From: an uncultured Bacilli bacterium | GTDB taxonomy: Bacteria; Bacillota_I; Bacilli_A; RF39; UBA660 | Direction: 5' to 3' | Length of the DNA: 18,781 nucleotides | Assembly: GCA_947626215.1 (NCBI GenBank) | Contig: CANQRJ010000015.1 | Span: forward strand, 1 to 18,781 | In this document: positions 1 through 8,124 of the stretch, piece by piece | Layout: each line of letters starts with the position of its first letter | Position numbering within the stretch: the stretch's first letter is position 1 | Notes under the pieces: model-generated | Database searches by the model: none | Told to the model about the DNA's origin: nothing | What the model saw: only the letters and a program-made list of their open reading frames with translations | Program-made: the position numbers and the translations under genes

Positions 1-5
1 GTCTT

Positions 6-46
6 GTGATAAAATCATTCTATAAAGTAGGGTGATTTTTTATCAT
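6..46 (+). promoter_or_regulatory. Inverted repeat covering the ribosome site of the first gene
   Basis: TGATAAAATCA (7-17) can pair with TGATTTTTTATCA (33-45) with a two-base bulge, extendable by G-T pairs, leaving a loop at about 20-30. The ribosome site GGTGAT (31-36) lies in the stem and the ATG follows directly. It could be an RNA hairpin that hides the start site, or the tail of a terminator from a gene outside the window. TGATAAAAT at 7-15 could also be read as an extended -10 element, which would contradict the RNA model. Confidence 0.35.
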
Positions 47-1294
47 ATGAAATTAGAAAAATTTAAAGAGAAAAACAGTAAAAAAATAGAAATTATATTG
101 TTTACAATCACTTGTGTTTTATTAATAAGTGGAGTACTACTTTATAGAACATTTGCTATTTTTGAGACAAATGATAAATATGATGTGATGAATGGAAGAG
201 TTGAAGATCCAGGAGACATTTATTTTGCTTTTTACAAAGATGGAGTAATTCAAAAAGAGATGCCTACTAAAAATGAAGGATATGTTTTAGATGAAAGTAA
301 AAGTTACTGTGGAGTTTTAGGAAGTCATAATCAAAATATCAAAGTATCTATGACAGAAGATGAAATGATTCAAATTTTAGGAGTCACCACATCAAGAACA
401 AAATGTAATTTATATTTTGTACAAGGAAAATATATTCAAGGAAAAGGAATTCCTGTCATTAAAGAAGGTGAAGGACTTTATGCAGTGAGTACAAGTGATG
501 ATTTAGATGTTGAGTACCGTTATGCAGGACAAAATCCAAATAATTATTTAATGTTTAATAATGAATTATGGCGTATCATAGGACTTGTGAATGTCATGAC
601 AAGTGAAGATAAAGTTGAACAAAGAGTAAAAATAGTAAGGAATGATAGTATTGGAAAATATAGTTGGGATAGTACAAATCAAAATGATTGGAATGAAGCA
701 AGTTTAATGCACTATTTAAATGATGGAAACTATTATAATGGAATAGATGAAAACAGTTTAAAAGATCATATTTCAAAAAATATGATAGATGAAAATATTG
801 TGTGGAATATTGGAGGAGTTTCTATAGAAAATAGCAAAATACTTTTAACAAAAGATTGGTATAGATATGAAAGAGGAACAACTGTATATCCAAATAGATT
901 AGCCATTTGGAAAGGAAAAGTAGCGCTCATGTATCCTTCTGATTATGGTTGGTCTTTTGCCAATCTAAATCCAAATATACGAATAAATTGTTTAAATAAA
1001 TCATTAAATGAATGGCCAAGTGAATGCTATAATAATAGTTGGATGTATAGTACTCAACGAGAAAGAGAATGGCTTTTAACGCCAAATACAGATTATTGGT
1101 ACAATGCAGGAGTTTTACAATATGGAATAATTGAATATTATTTTCATGAAGGCGTCGAAGCAACATATGAAATACGACCTACATTATATTTAAAATTAAA
1201 TTCGAAAATTATTTATGGAAATGGGACAGAAATGAGTCCGTTCAGGCTTGCAACAATAGAAAAAAATTTTAATATAAATGAAATAGAAAACTAA
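47..1294 (+). CDS. Membrane-anchored surface protein, FETND-type N-terminal module
   Basis: A 415-residue protein, probably anchored in the membrane with its bulk outside the cell. Residues 1-14 are basic, about 15-36 form one hydrophobic helix, and the segment after it (YRTFAIFETND, 33-43) is nearly identical to the protein starting at 14700. Residues about 55-125 form a small domain with two cysteines (C88, C120) matching a pair in the two surface proteins at the window's other end. From about 155 on there is a Trp- and Tyr-rich domain (NPNNYLMFNNELWRIIG near 163-179, RPTLYLKLN near the end) that I recall from surface proteins of gut Bacillota but cannot assign a function. I chose ATG 47 because it matches the start of the 14700 paralogue and has a GGTGAT ribosome site at 31-36; the GTG at 32 lies inside that site. 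No LPXTG motif is seen. Function unknown; adhesion or environmental sensing is only a guess. Confidence 0.85.
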   Translation: MKLEKFKEKNSKKIEIILFTITCVLLISGVLLYRTFAIFETNDKYDVMNGRVEDPGDIYFAFYKDGVIQKEMPTKNEGYVLDESKSYCGVLGSHNQNIKVSMTEDEMIQILGVTTSRTKCNLYFVQGKYIQGKGIPVIKEGEGLYAVSTSDDLDVEYRYAGQNPNNYLMFNNELWRIIGLVNVMTSEDKVEQRVKIVRNDSIGKYSWDSTNQNDWNEASLMHYLNDGNYYNGIDENSLKDHISKNMIDENIVWNIGGVSIENSKILLTKDWYRYERGTTVYPNRLAIWKGKVALMYPSDYGWSFANLNPNIRINCLNKSLNEWPSECYNNSWMYSTQREREWLLTPNTDYWYNAGVLQYGIIEYYFHEGVEATYEIRPTLYLKLNSKIIYGNGTEMSPFRLATIEKNFNINEIEN

Positions 1295-1301
1295 AAATTT
1301 C

Positions 1302-1330
1302 TTGTGTTTTAAGATTGAATTCGCTATAAT
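1302..1330 (+). promoter_or_regulatory. Sigma-A promoter for the thioredoxin-like/HD pair
   Basis: TTGTGT (1302-1307) and TATAAT (1325-1330) are separated by 17 bases and lie 24 bases before the start of the thioredoxin-like gene. The promoter begins only a few bases after the stop of the upstream surface gene. Confidence 0.75.
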
Positions 1331-1353
1331 TAATTTAGAAAGAAGTGGCAAAT

Positions 1354-2076
1354 ATGAAAAAAGACAACTATTTATTAGTAGGATTATTAGGAATAATTAT
1401 AGTCATTGCATTAATCTGTGGATTTTTTGCTTTTCAAAATATGAAAAAGGAAACGAAAGATACAGATGCGATAAAAATTCAAAAAGAATACAACGAATTA
1501 AATGGAAAAGTAAACGAATCCAATAAAAAAGAGTATCCAATCGTAAATTTAAGTGATGATAACCCATTTATCTATAAAACAGAAGAAGAAATTGTAAAAA
1601 TATTAGAAAGCGGAACAGGAATCATTTATTTTGGCTTTAAAAATTGTCCTTGGTGCCGTACCATGTTACCTATTTTAGAAAGTGCTGCCAAAGAAGAAAA
1701 TATTGGTGAAATCTATTATTTAGACATATTAGATATTCGTTCGACCTTATCATTAGATGAAAATAATAAAGTAGTAACCGAAAAAGAAGGAAGTAACGAT
1801 TATTATAAAATTCTTGATTTATTAAAAGAAAATTTAAATGACTATACCTTTACTGGAAGTAATGGAAAAACAATTTCTACTGGTGAAAAAAGACTTTATG
1901 CTCCAACAGTTGTAGCAGTTCAAAACGGAGTCATTAAAGCTTTTCATGAAGGAACTGTAAATTCGCAAAAAGATGGATATGACACTTTAAGTGAAGAGGC
2001 GAAAGATGAATTAAAAAATATTTTTAAAGAGCTTGTCACATCCATTAATTATGGAATTTGTACGGAAGGTTGCTAA
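1354..2076 (+). CDS. Membrane-anchored thioredoxin-fold protein (CPWC)
   Basis: A 240-residue protein with an N-terminal hydrophobic helix (about 6-28), a charged linker, and a thioredoxin-like domain from about 75. The active-site motif CPWC is at 98-101, in the context FGFKNCPWCRTMLP, where a thioredoxin has its CxxC after a beta-strand. A cis-Pro candidate sits in the sequence APTVVAVQNG further on. The last residues are CTEGC (236-240), an extra cysteine pair. The anchor suggests that the catalytic domain faces outside, where it would oxidise, reduce or isomerise disulfides. ATG 1354 has purine-rich GAAAGAAG before it; an in-frame GTG at 1345 is less likely. It follows a surface protein with a conserved cysteine pair and probably shares a transcript with the HD gene 24 bases downstream. 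The exact thioredoxin subfamily is not clear, and direction of catalysis is inferred. Confidence 0.85.
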   Translation: MKKDNYLLVGLLGIIIVIALICGFFAFQNMKKETKDTDAIKIQKEYNELNGKVNESNKKEYPIVNLSDDNPFIYKTEEEIVKILESGTGIIYFGFKNCPWCRTMLPILESAAKEENIGEIYYLDILDIRSTLSLDENNKVVTEKEGSNDYYKILDLLKENLNDYTFTGSNGKTISTGEKRLYAPTVVAVQNGVIKAFHEGTVNSQKDGYDTLSEEAKDELKNIFKELVTSINYGICTEGC

Positions 2077-2100
2077 AAAAATTTTAAGGGGGGGTCACAG

Positions 2101-3150
2101 ATGCAATCTTATTTAGATTTATTTAAAGAGGAAGATTACCCTACATTTATAGAGAAATACTTAGAAACCAAAACATTAAAAAGATTAAAAGATGTTACTT
2201 ATTTTTGTGGATGTGATTATACAAAGTTATACCATCCCAAGTTTTTGTATACAAGATATCATCATAGTATAGTGGTCTCACGAATGACCTATCATTTTAC
2301 TCATGATAAAAAAGAAACGATTGCCGCTTTACTCCATGACGTAGGAACCCCTTCTTTTTCTCACTGTGTTGATTATGTGTATGGAGATTATATAAATCAA
2401 GAATCTTCTGAACAAAACATTATAAAAGTGATAGAAAAAGATGAAGAGTTAAAACAAATGATAAAGAAAGATGGGTTTACGTTAAATGATTTTTCTGATT
2501 TTTCTATGTTTCCAATTTTAGAAAATAAAACACCAAAATTATGTACAGACCGATTAGATGGAGTTTTTTCCACTTGTTATATTGGGCTTGGCACACATAC
2601 CCTAGAACAAATAAAAGAAGTTTATCAAAATTTAGTGATATTAAAAAATGAAGAAGGAAGAAAAGAAATTGGTTTTAGAGATACGAGAATTGCCGAAAAA
2701 TTTGTAGAAATGGTAGAAGTATATGCCAAAGAACTTCAAAAAAATAAAGACAAATATGTCATGAAATACATTTCAGAAATTTTTTTACAAGCACGTTTAA
2801 AAGGATTATTAACTTTTGAAGATCTTTATCACAAAAAAGAAACAGAGCTTTGTGAAATTTTTGAAAACTCATTTTCATCTTGGAAATATTTTAAAGAATC
2901 CACTTTCTTAATAAGAACAGACGAAGAACCCAAAGATAACTTTTATATTTCCTTTGAAACGAAAAAAAGAAATACCATTCCATTAGTTCATGTAAAAAAT
3001 GAAAATCGAAGAATAAACGAAGTATCTTCTTATGCGAAAGAAAGATATGAGCAACTCAAAACTTATAAAGACAGTAAATATGCATACATTGAGAATATAA
3101 AAAAATTAGAGGATGAAGAACCAAAATTAATTTTAAAAAATAGACAGTAA
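2101..3150 (+). CDS. HD-domain phosphohydrolase
   Basis: A 349-residue soluble protein of the HD superfamily, metal-dependent hydrolases that usually act on nucleotides or other phosphate esters. The metal-binding signature is visible: H54/H55 in TRYHHS, H79-D80 in ALLHDVGTPSFSH, and a late Asp in CTDRLDG (D150 or D153). The short spacing and the GTPSFSH sequence resemble dGTPase/SAMHD1-like HD proteins such as the YdhJ type, rather than HD-GYP or RelA proteins. The C-terminal half (about 160-349) is helical and charged and I do not recognise it. A very strong ribosome site, AAGGGGGGG at 2086-2094, precedes the ATG. It sits 24 bases after the thioredoxin-like gene, probably in the same transcript. 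The substrate cannot be told from the sequence. Confidence 0.85.
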   Translation: MQSYLDLFKEEDYPTFIEKYLETKTLKRLKDVTYFCGCDYTKLYHPKFLYTRYHHSIVVSRMTYHFTHDKKETIAALLHDVGTPSFSHCVDYVYGDYINQESSEQNIIKVIEKDEELKQMIKKDGFTLNDFSDFSMFPILENKTPKLCTDRLDGVFSTCYIGLGTHTLEQIKEVYQNLVILKNEEGRKEIGFRDTRIAEKFVEMVEVYAKELQKNKDKYVMKYISEIFLQARLKGLLTFEDLYHKKETELCEIFENSFSSWKYFKESTFLIRTDEEPKDNFYISFETKKRNTIPLVHVKNENRRINEVSSYAKERYEQLKTYKDSKYAYIENIKKLEDEEPKLILKNRQ

Positions 3151-3156
3151 TTGCTA

Positions 3157-3185
3157 TTGAGAAAAAAATTTTTTTCTTTTATAAT
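3157..3185 (+). promoter_or_regulatory. Sigma-A promoter of the dnaB-dnaI-ttcA-like operon, with palindromic spacer
   Basis: TTGAGA (3157-3162) and TATAAT (3180-3185) are 17 bases apart. The spacer is almost filled by a perfect 16-base palindrome, G-A7-T7-C at 3161-3176. This could act as a weak hairpin ending the HD transcript, as an A-tract affecting DNA shape, or as a protein site. Confidence 0.75.
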
Positions 3186-3211
3186 AGATGTAAGAAATGA
3201 GGTGTATTTTA

Positions 3212-4492
3212 ATGAATGTAACTCTTTTACCTGCAGATAAATACATCGTCATTAATAAAACGATTTTAACTGAACAAGATCGAAAAATACTTGTAAGTCT
3301 ATACGAACCAATTATTGGCTCCAATGCCGTGAGTCTTTATTTTACCTTATGGAGAGATTTAGACCGTTATACCTTTGTAAGCACAGACTATTCTCATCAT
3401 CACCTAATGACTCTTTTAAAAACAAATTTAGAAACCATTAAAATATCAAGAAAAACCTTGGAAGCATCTGGTTTACTAAGAACTTATTTTCAAAAAAAAG
3501 AACCTAATAATTATGTCTATGAATTATATTCTCCAATGTCTCCAAAAGAATTTTTTGCAAATCCGATATTCAGTGTCGTTTTGTATAATAACATTGGAGC
3601 AAGAGAATACGAATTATTAAAACAAGAATATGCATGTGTGAATTTTTCTTTAAAAGATTATGAAGAAATTACTTCTTCTTTTGATGAAGTATTTAAGTGT
3701 AGCAATGACTCTGTCACTTTTGAAGCAATTGGAAAAACCACCATGCCCCTAAATATGCAAGATCAAGTAGATTTTGATTTACTTCTTTCTAGTTTACCAA
3801 AGGGACTTGTAACCGAAAAAACTCTTCCAAAAAGAATGAGATCATTAATTAATAATTTGTCTTTTGCCTACAACCTTGATACCTTAAAAATGTGTGAAAT
3901 CATAAGGCTTTGTATTAATGAAAAAGGAGCGATTGACAAGGAACAACTACGGATGCAAACAAGAAAATATTATCAATACAACAACCAAGGAAAACTTCCA
4001 ACATTAATTTATCGTTCTCAACCAGAATATTTAAAAAATCCTGCCGGTGATAACTCGAAAAAAGGAAAAATAATTGAAGTATTTGAAAACACAACTCCAT
4101 ATGATTTTTTGAAAAGTAAATATAAAACAGGAAGTCCTCCCGAAAGAGAATTAAGACTATTAGAATATTTATTAGTAGATATGGAATTAAAGCCTGCCGT
4201 AGTAAATGTATTAGTGGATTATTGTTTAAAAAAGAATAATAATAAACTAACAAATGCCTTTATTGAAACCATCGCCGGACATTGGAAACGATGTGGAGTA
4301 GAAACGGCAAAAGATGCAATGGCTCTTGCCGAAAAAGAACACAAAAAATATACAAACAAGGTAAATAAAGTAAGTGCAAAACCTATTTCAAATGAAGTAC
4401 CTGTTTGGTTTAATGAAAAAATTGAAAAAGAAACGATGACAGAAGAGGAAAGTCTTGAACTAGAAAGCATGTTAAACAAATATAAAGATTAG
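3212..4492 (+). CDS. dnaB: Replication initiation/membrane attachment protein DnaB (DnaD-like)
   Basis: A 426-residue homologue of the Bacillus DnaB primosome protein, which with DnaD and DnaI loads the replicative helicase at oriC and at stalled forks. It is not the helicase called DnaB in E. coli. The N-terminal part (about 1-120) resembles the winged-helix region of DnaB/DnaD (SLYEPIIGSNAVSLYFTLW near 25-45). The C-terminal DnaD-like domain lies at about 295-365, with the closing motif AFIETIAGHWKRCGV, comparable to the YxxxIxxxW signature. The start was set at ATG 3212, seven bases after GAGGTG (3199-3204); the upstream in-frame ATG at 3197 overlaps that ribosome site. dnaI follows after ten bases, which strongly supports the call, since this pair is adjacent in Bacilli. 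Confidence 0.92.
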   Translation: MNVTLLPADKYIVINKTILTEQDRKILVSLYEPIIGSNAVSLYFTLWRDLDRYTFVSTDYSHHHLMTLLKTNLETIKISRKTLEASGLLRTYFQKKEPNNYVYELYSPMSPKEFFANPIFSVVLYNNIGAREYELLKQEYACVNFSLKDYEEITSSFDEVFKCSNDSVTFEAIGKTTMPLNMQDQVDFDLLLSSLPKGLVTEKTLPKRMRSLINNLSFAYNLDTLKMCEIIRLCINEKGAIDKEQLRMQTRKYYQYNNQGKLPTLIYRSQPEYLKNPAGDNSKKGKIIEVFENTTPYDFLKSKYKTGSPPERELRLLEYLLVDMELKPAVVNVLVDYCLKKNNNKLTNAFIETIAGHWKRCGVETAKDAMALAEKEHKKYTNKVNKVSAKPISNEVPVWFNEKIEKETMTEEESLELESMLNKYKD

Positions 4493-4502
4493 AGGTGGAA
4501 AA

Positions 4503-5369
4503 ATGCAAAAAATATGTAAAGGAGAAGAAAAAAGGGAACAACTAGAAAAAAATTATCTTGAAGCTTGTCAAAATGAAAAATTTCAAAAATTAGTAAAATC
4601 CTTAGAACTTACAAAAGAAGAAGGAATGAAAAAAACAAGTAAATTAGAAACTACCATAGAAGAACTTTCACACTGTGAAAAGTGTAAAGGACTTTTTGAA
4701 TGCAAAAATTCATACCTTGGACATGTTTCGATGCCCAAAAAAGAAGAAGGAATGCTTTTGTTTACTTATGAACCATGTAAATACAAAAAAAAGGAAAACA
4801 TAGCAAGAAGAAGTGATGCAGAAAAAAATAAACAAGCTCGAATGAAAGATATTGATGTAAGTGATAAAAATCGTGTAAAAGTGATAAAATGGTTAGATCA
4901 ATTTTATGAAAATTTTGATTTTTCAAAACCTCAAAAAGGCCTTTATCTATGTGGAAGTTTTGGCTCTGGAAAAACATTTTTAATCAGTGCCTTATTAAAT
5001 GAATTAGAAGAAAAGAAAAATGTTCGAACCAAACTCATTTATTTTCCAGAAGCTTTAATCGATTTAAAAGATTGGGATACCTATGAATATCAAATGAGAT
5101 ATTTAGAAACAGTAGATATCTTATGTATTGATGACATCGGAGCCGAAAAAGTAAGCGAGTGGAGTAGAGATGAAGTCTTAGCCACCATATTACAAAATAG
5201 AATGAATCATCATCTTCCTACCTTTTTTACATCCAATTTAAACTTAGAAGAATTAGAAACACATTTACAAGGAAAAGAAAAAGATAAATTAAAAGCAAGA
5301 AGAATTATGGAAAGAATGAAACAACTTTCGGAAGAAATAATATTAATTAGTGAGAACAGAAGGAACTAA
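4503..5369 (+). CDS. dnaI: Primosomal helicase loader DnaI
   Basis: A 288-residue AAA+ ATPase that loads the replicative helicase onto DNA in Bacilli. The N-terminal domain, which contacts the helicase in characterised DnaI, keeps a likely zinc site: C58, C61, H74 and C92, with C67 nearby. The ATPase domain has Walker A GSFGSGKT (151-158), Walker B ILCIDDIG (206-213), sensor-1 FTSN (242-245) and an arginine-finger region RRIMERM (266-272). Length is close to the Bacillus protein. The ribosome site AGAGGTGG overlaps the end of dnaB, so the two are likely translated together. Confidence 0.95.
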   Translation: MQKICKGEEKREQLEKNYLEACQNEKFQKLVKSLELTKEEGMKKTSKLETTIEELSHCEKCKGLFECKNSYLGHVSMPKKEEGMLLFTYEPCKYKKKENIARRSDAEKNKQARMKDIDVSDKNRVKVIKWLDQFYENFDFSKPQKGLYLCGSFGSGKTFLISALLNELEEKKNVRTKLIYFPEALIDLKDWDTYEYQMRYLETVDILCIDDIGAEKVSEWSRDEVLATILQNRMNHHLPTFFTSNLNLEELETHLQGKEKDKLKARRIMERMKQLSEEIILISENRRN

Positions 5370-5370
5370 T

Positions 5371-6174
5371 ATGGATGTAAAAGAAATCGAAAAAAGCATT
5401 ATAAAAAAATATCGAAAAACAATTTGGAAAGGGTTCATTGATTCCATAAACAAATTTCATTTATTAGAAGAAAATGATCGAATCGCCGTTTGTATATCAG
5501 GTGGCAAAGATTCTTTTTTACTTGCAAAATGTATGCAAGAAATTCAAAAACACGGAATACATCATTTTGAATTAAAGTTTATCTGTATGAATCCTGGTTA
5601 TAAAAAAGAAAACATAAAACAAATTGAAGAAAATGCCAAAAAATTAAATATTCCATTAGAAATTTTTGATACCGATGTTTTCATGATCGCAAATAAATTA
5701 AATGAAAAGCATCCTTGTTACTTATGTGCTAGAATGCGTCGTGGTTACTTATATGATTATGCTAAAAAATTAGGTTGTAATAAAATTGCTTTAGCTCATC
5801 ACTTTGACGATGTAATAGAAACAACTCTTATGTCTATCTTTTACAGTGGAGAATTTAAAACCATGATGCCTATTTTAGAAAGTAAAAATTTTTCACCCAT
5901 AAAACTAATAAGACCTCTTTATTTTGTAAGAGAAGAAAGTATTATTTCTTGGGCTAAAACAAACCAATTAACTTTTTTAAACTGTGCTTGTAAATTTGTA
6001 GAAAAAAAATTAGAAAGTAAACGAAGTGAAATAAAAAAATTAATTAAAGAACTTCATAAAACCAATCCATTCTTAGAAAAAAATATCTATAAAAGTCTTG
6101 AAAACGTGAATTTAAAGACCATCATATCTTATAAAGACGAAGAAAGTATTCGAAGTGTTTTAGATGAATTATGA
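5371..6174 (+). CDS. TtcA-like PP-loop tRNA thiolation ATPase
   Basis: A 267-residue member of the ATP-PPase family closest to TtcA, which makes 2-thiocytidine at position 32 of some tRNAs using an iron-sulfur cluster. The PP-loop SGGKDS is at 43-48. TtcA-type cysteines are present: CYLC (C116, C119) followed by ARMRRG, and C205/C207 in NCACKF as candidates for the third ligand. AHHFDDVIETTLM (142-154) matches the family's conserved acidic stretch. The start at ATG 5371 has AGAAGGA six bases upstream and lies one base after the dnaI stop; an in-frame ATG at 5350 is inside dnaI. It is probably cotranscribed with the primosome genes, with no obvious functional reason. Other TtcA/TilS-like thiolases cannot be ruled out, but the cysteine pattern argues against TilS. 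Confidence 0.82.
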   Translation: MDVKEIEKSIIKKYRKTIWKGFIDSINKFHLLEENDRIAVCISGGKDSFLLAKCMQEIQKHGIHHFELKFICMNPGYKKENIKQIEENAKKLNIPLEIFDTDVFMIANKLNEKHPCYLCARMRRGYLYDYAKKLGCNKIALAHHFDDVIETTLMSIFYSGEFKTMMPILESKNFSPIKLIRPLYFVREESIISWAKTNQLTFLNCACKFVEKKLESKRSEIKKLIKELHKTNPFLEKNIYKSLENVNLKTIISYKDEESIRSVLDEL

Positions 6175-6462
6175 ACACTTCTTTTTTAAATTTTCTACTT
6201 CGCATTCCATCTTTTTTAACGCATTAATAATAAAATTCATTTGATCCTGGTTCATTTGAGTACTTGTATTTTGTTCATTCATTTGTCTTCGGCCTTCAAT
6301 CAAAGCAATTTGTCCGGCATAAGCAAGGAGGTAATCTCCAACTAAAACAAGCCAATTGCCAATGGTATTTGCTTCATTAGCCGTAAATTCTGGGGATATC
6401 ACCGCACCGACTAAAGTAGCAGAAAGAGCATACGTTTGAGGATCTATATTGGGAGGAAACAT
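6169..6462 (-). CDS. Small conserved-looking protein of unknown function
   Basis: A 97-residue protein beginning MFPPNIDPQTYALSATLVG. Two apolar segments (about 12-24 and 36-58) flank the sequence FTANEANTIGNW, and the tail from about 68 is a charged, Gln/Met-rich helix with probable coiled coil ending in KKKCS. I have seen similar short proteins in gut Bacillota, but know no function. It has an excellent ribosome site, AAGGAGG, on the minus strand (plus-strand CCTCCTT at 6469-6475), which supports that it is translated. Its last six bases overlap the end of the TtcA-like gene tail to tail. It is divergent from the DUF2179 gene with 98 bases between. Confidence 0.8.
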   Translation of the reverse strand: MFPPNIDPQTYALSATLVGAVISPEFTANEANTIGNWLVLVGDYLLAYAGQIALIEGRRQMNEQNTSTQMNQDQMNFIINALKKMECEVENLKKKCS

Positions 6463-6560
6463 AAATAACCTCCTTTTTATAATAATATATGATTTTTAAT
6501 TTTCTTTATGAAATTTGTATGAAATAAAAAAATTAATTCAAACTAATTTAGAGGGATACT

Positions 6561-7076
6561 ATGGAAATGTTTTTTATCTGTGTCAAAATTTTTTTTGCAA
6601 GAATATTAGATGTGACGATTGCAACCTTTCGTCAAAATATATTAATGAAAGGGAAAATAGGAGTAGGTTCTATTCTTGCTTTTTTAGAAATCATGATTTG
6701 GTTTATCGTAGCAAGAGAGGCATTGACCATTTCAATTCATAGCCTATGGATTCCAATTTCTTATTCTTTAGGATACGCGACAGGAACATTAATTGGAAGT
6801 TTACTTTCTAAACAATTTATTAAAGGAGTCGTCGGCATTCAAATTATAATCGATGAAGATAAAAAAGAACTGTTAAATTCTTTAAAAATGAGAGGTTACA
6901 GTTTTAATATTTTACACATTGAAAGTGGCTTTAAAAGTGATTCTAAAATTATGATTTTTATTGAAGTAAATACCAAAAGTATTAAAAAAATAGAATGTTT
7001 AATTCATAAAATAGACCCAGATGCCTTTATAAGTATCAGTGATACCAAAAGAGTATATAATGGAACATTAAAATAA
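6561..7076 (+). CDS. DUF2179/UPF0316-type membrane protein
   Basis: A 171-residue protein matching the YebE/UPF0316 family layout: three membrane helices (about 3-24, 36-56, 62-84) followed by a soluble DUF2179-like domain (about 90-171). The link between the two, SLLSKQFIKGVVGIQIIIDED, resembles the family, and the C-terminal half ends DAFISISDTKRVYNGTLK, as expected for a small alpha/beta ferredoxin-like fold. The role of this family is not established; DUF2179 also occurs as the C-terminal domain of YitT-type membrane proteins. ATG 6561 is preceded by AGAGGG at 6549-6554. A longer overlapping frame starting at 6515 is not the gene. I see no clear sigma-A promoter in 6463-6560, which is very AT-rich. 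Confidence 0.8.
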   Translation: MEMFFICVKIFFARILDVTIATFRQNILMKGKIGVGSILAFLEIMIWFIVAREALTISIHSLWIPISYSLGYATGTLIGSLLSKQFIKGVVGIQIIIDEDKKELLNSLKMRGYSFNILHIESGFKSDSKIMIFIEVNTKSIKKIECLIHKIDPDAFISISDTKRVYNGTLK

Positions 7077-7094
7077 TGAGTTTTTTTGATAGAA

Positions 7095-8003
7095 TCACGC
7101 ATTTTTAAGTTGAATCTTGTTGACTATTTTTTGTAAAAAGAAAAATACAAGAAATAAGAAGAAAGAAATAAAAATAAAGAACCAAATTGATTCACAGGTT
7201 GAAGTAATAAAGTTTTCTAAAATAAAGAGAGTAGAATCTTTTATAATCATAGGTTTTATGATGGTTTCCAAAAGAATTTCTAGAAGTACCAATACACCTC
7301 CAAAGATAATAGAAAGAACCTTAAAAATACCAATATATTTTTTACTTTTAAAGTGAAGGATGAAAATTAAAAAAGAAAAGAAGACAAATGCTAAAACACA
7401 ACCGGTAAGAAAAACATTACTTGTAATAAACTGAATAAAACGAGTAAAATCATCGAAAGAAATATTTTTATAAAGAAGAAAATCTTTTTTTTCTACATCT
7501 TTTAATAAATCACTTGCTGTAGGGAAAAACTTCATCACTTCATCAGTGTGATTTTGAACGAATTGAATAATATGATCTTTATGTTCATCTAAAAAATTTT
7601 GATTGTTGTCTTTTAGAACTTGATCAATAATGAAAAAATTATCAAGAACCAAATTCGTTAAATCTTCTGTTTGAATGACTGTTTCTTCTTTTTGATAAAC
7701 GAAATATTCTAAAACATCATAAGCATATTTTCCGATAAAACTTTTGGTCGCATCACTATTCATCACTTCATCAATCGTATTAGATGGAATCCCGACAAAT
7801 AAAAGAAAAGCTTTTACATCGCTCACAATGGAATCTTCCTTTTGTTCTTCTTCTTTTATAATTTTAGAAAGGTCTGTTTCCCGTATATTTTGAACAAACG
7901 TCCTTTCATCAAAATGAGCTTTAATAACAAAGGAACACGTAAACATAAAAGCACTTAAAAACAACAAAAAAGAAATAAAAAAAGATAAAATTTTTTTCCA
8001 CAT
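7095..8003 (-). CDS. Membrane protein with large external domain, unknown function
   Basis: A 302-residue protein with one N-terminal hydrophobic helix (about 5-27), a hydrophilic, acidic region of roughly 165 residues (28-195), and three C-terminal helices (about 197-218, 227-250, 270-292). This 1+3 layout suggests that the middle domain faces outside the cell. I do not recognise a family. The start was placed at ATG 8003 because AGGTGA lies five bases upstream; an in-frame GTG at 8012 falls within that ribosome site. It converges with the DUF2179 gene, with only 18 bases between their stops and no clear hairpin there. A TATGAT at about 8026-8031 (minus strand) could be its -10 element, but no good -35 was found. 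Confidence 0.75.
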   Translation of the reverse strand: MWKKILSFFISFLLFLSAFMFTCSFVIKAHFDERTFVQNIRETDLSKIIKEEEQKEDSIVSDVKAFLLFVGIPSNTIDEVMNSDATKSFIGKYAYDVLEYFVYQKEETVIQTEDLTNLVLDNFFIIDQVLKDNNQNFLDEHKDHIIQFVQNHTDEVMKFFPTASDLLKDVEKKDFLLYKNISFDDFTRFIQFITSNVFLTGCVLAFVFFSFLIFILHFKSKKYIGIFKVLSIIFGGVLVLLEILLETIIKPMIIKDSTLFILENFITSTCESIWFFIFISFFLFLVFFFLQKIVNKIQLKNA

Positions 8004-8080
8004 AGTCTTCACCTAAAGAAATAGTATCATAAAAACCTTAGAAATACTAGAAAGAATCGCAGTTTTTTGAACGGTTTTGT

Positions 8081-8109
8081 TTTACAAATAAAAAAAAAGT
8101 TGTTATAAT
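8081..8109 (+). promoter_or_regulatory. Promoter of the rimP-nusA-infB operon
   Basis: TTTACA (8081-8086), a 17-base spacer, and TATAAT (8104-8109) with TGT directly before it, giving an extended -10. This is one of the strongest promoter matches in the window, as expected for this operon. Confidence 0.85.
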
Positions 8110-8124
8110 ACAGTTATCAGATTT

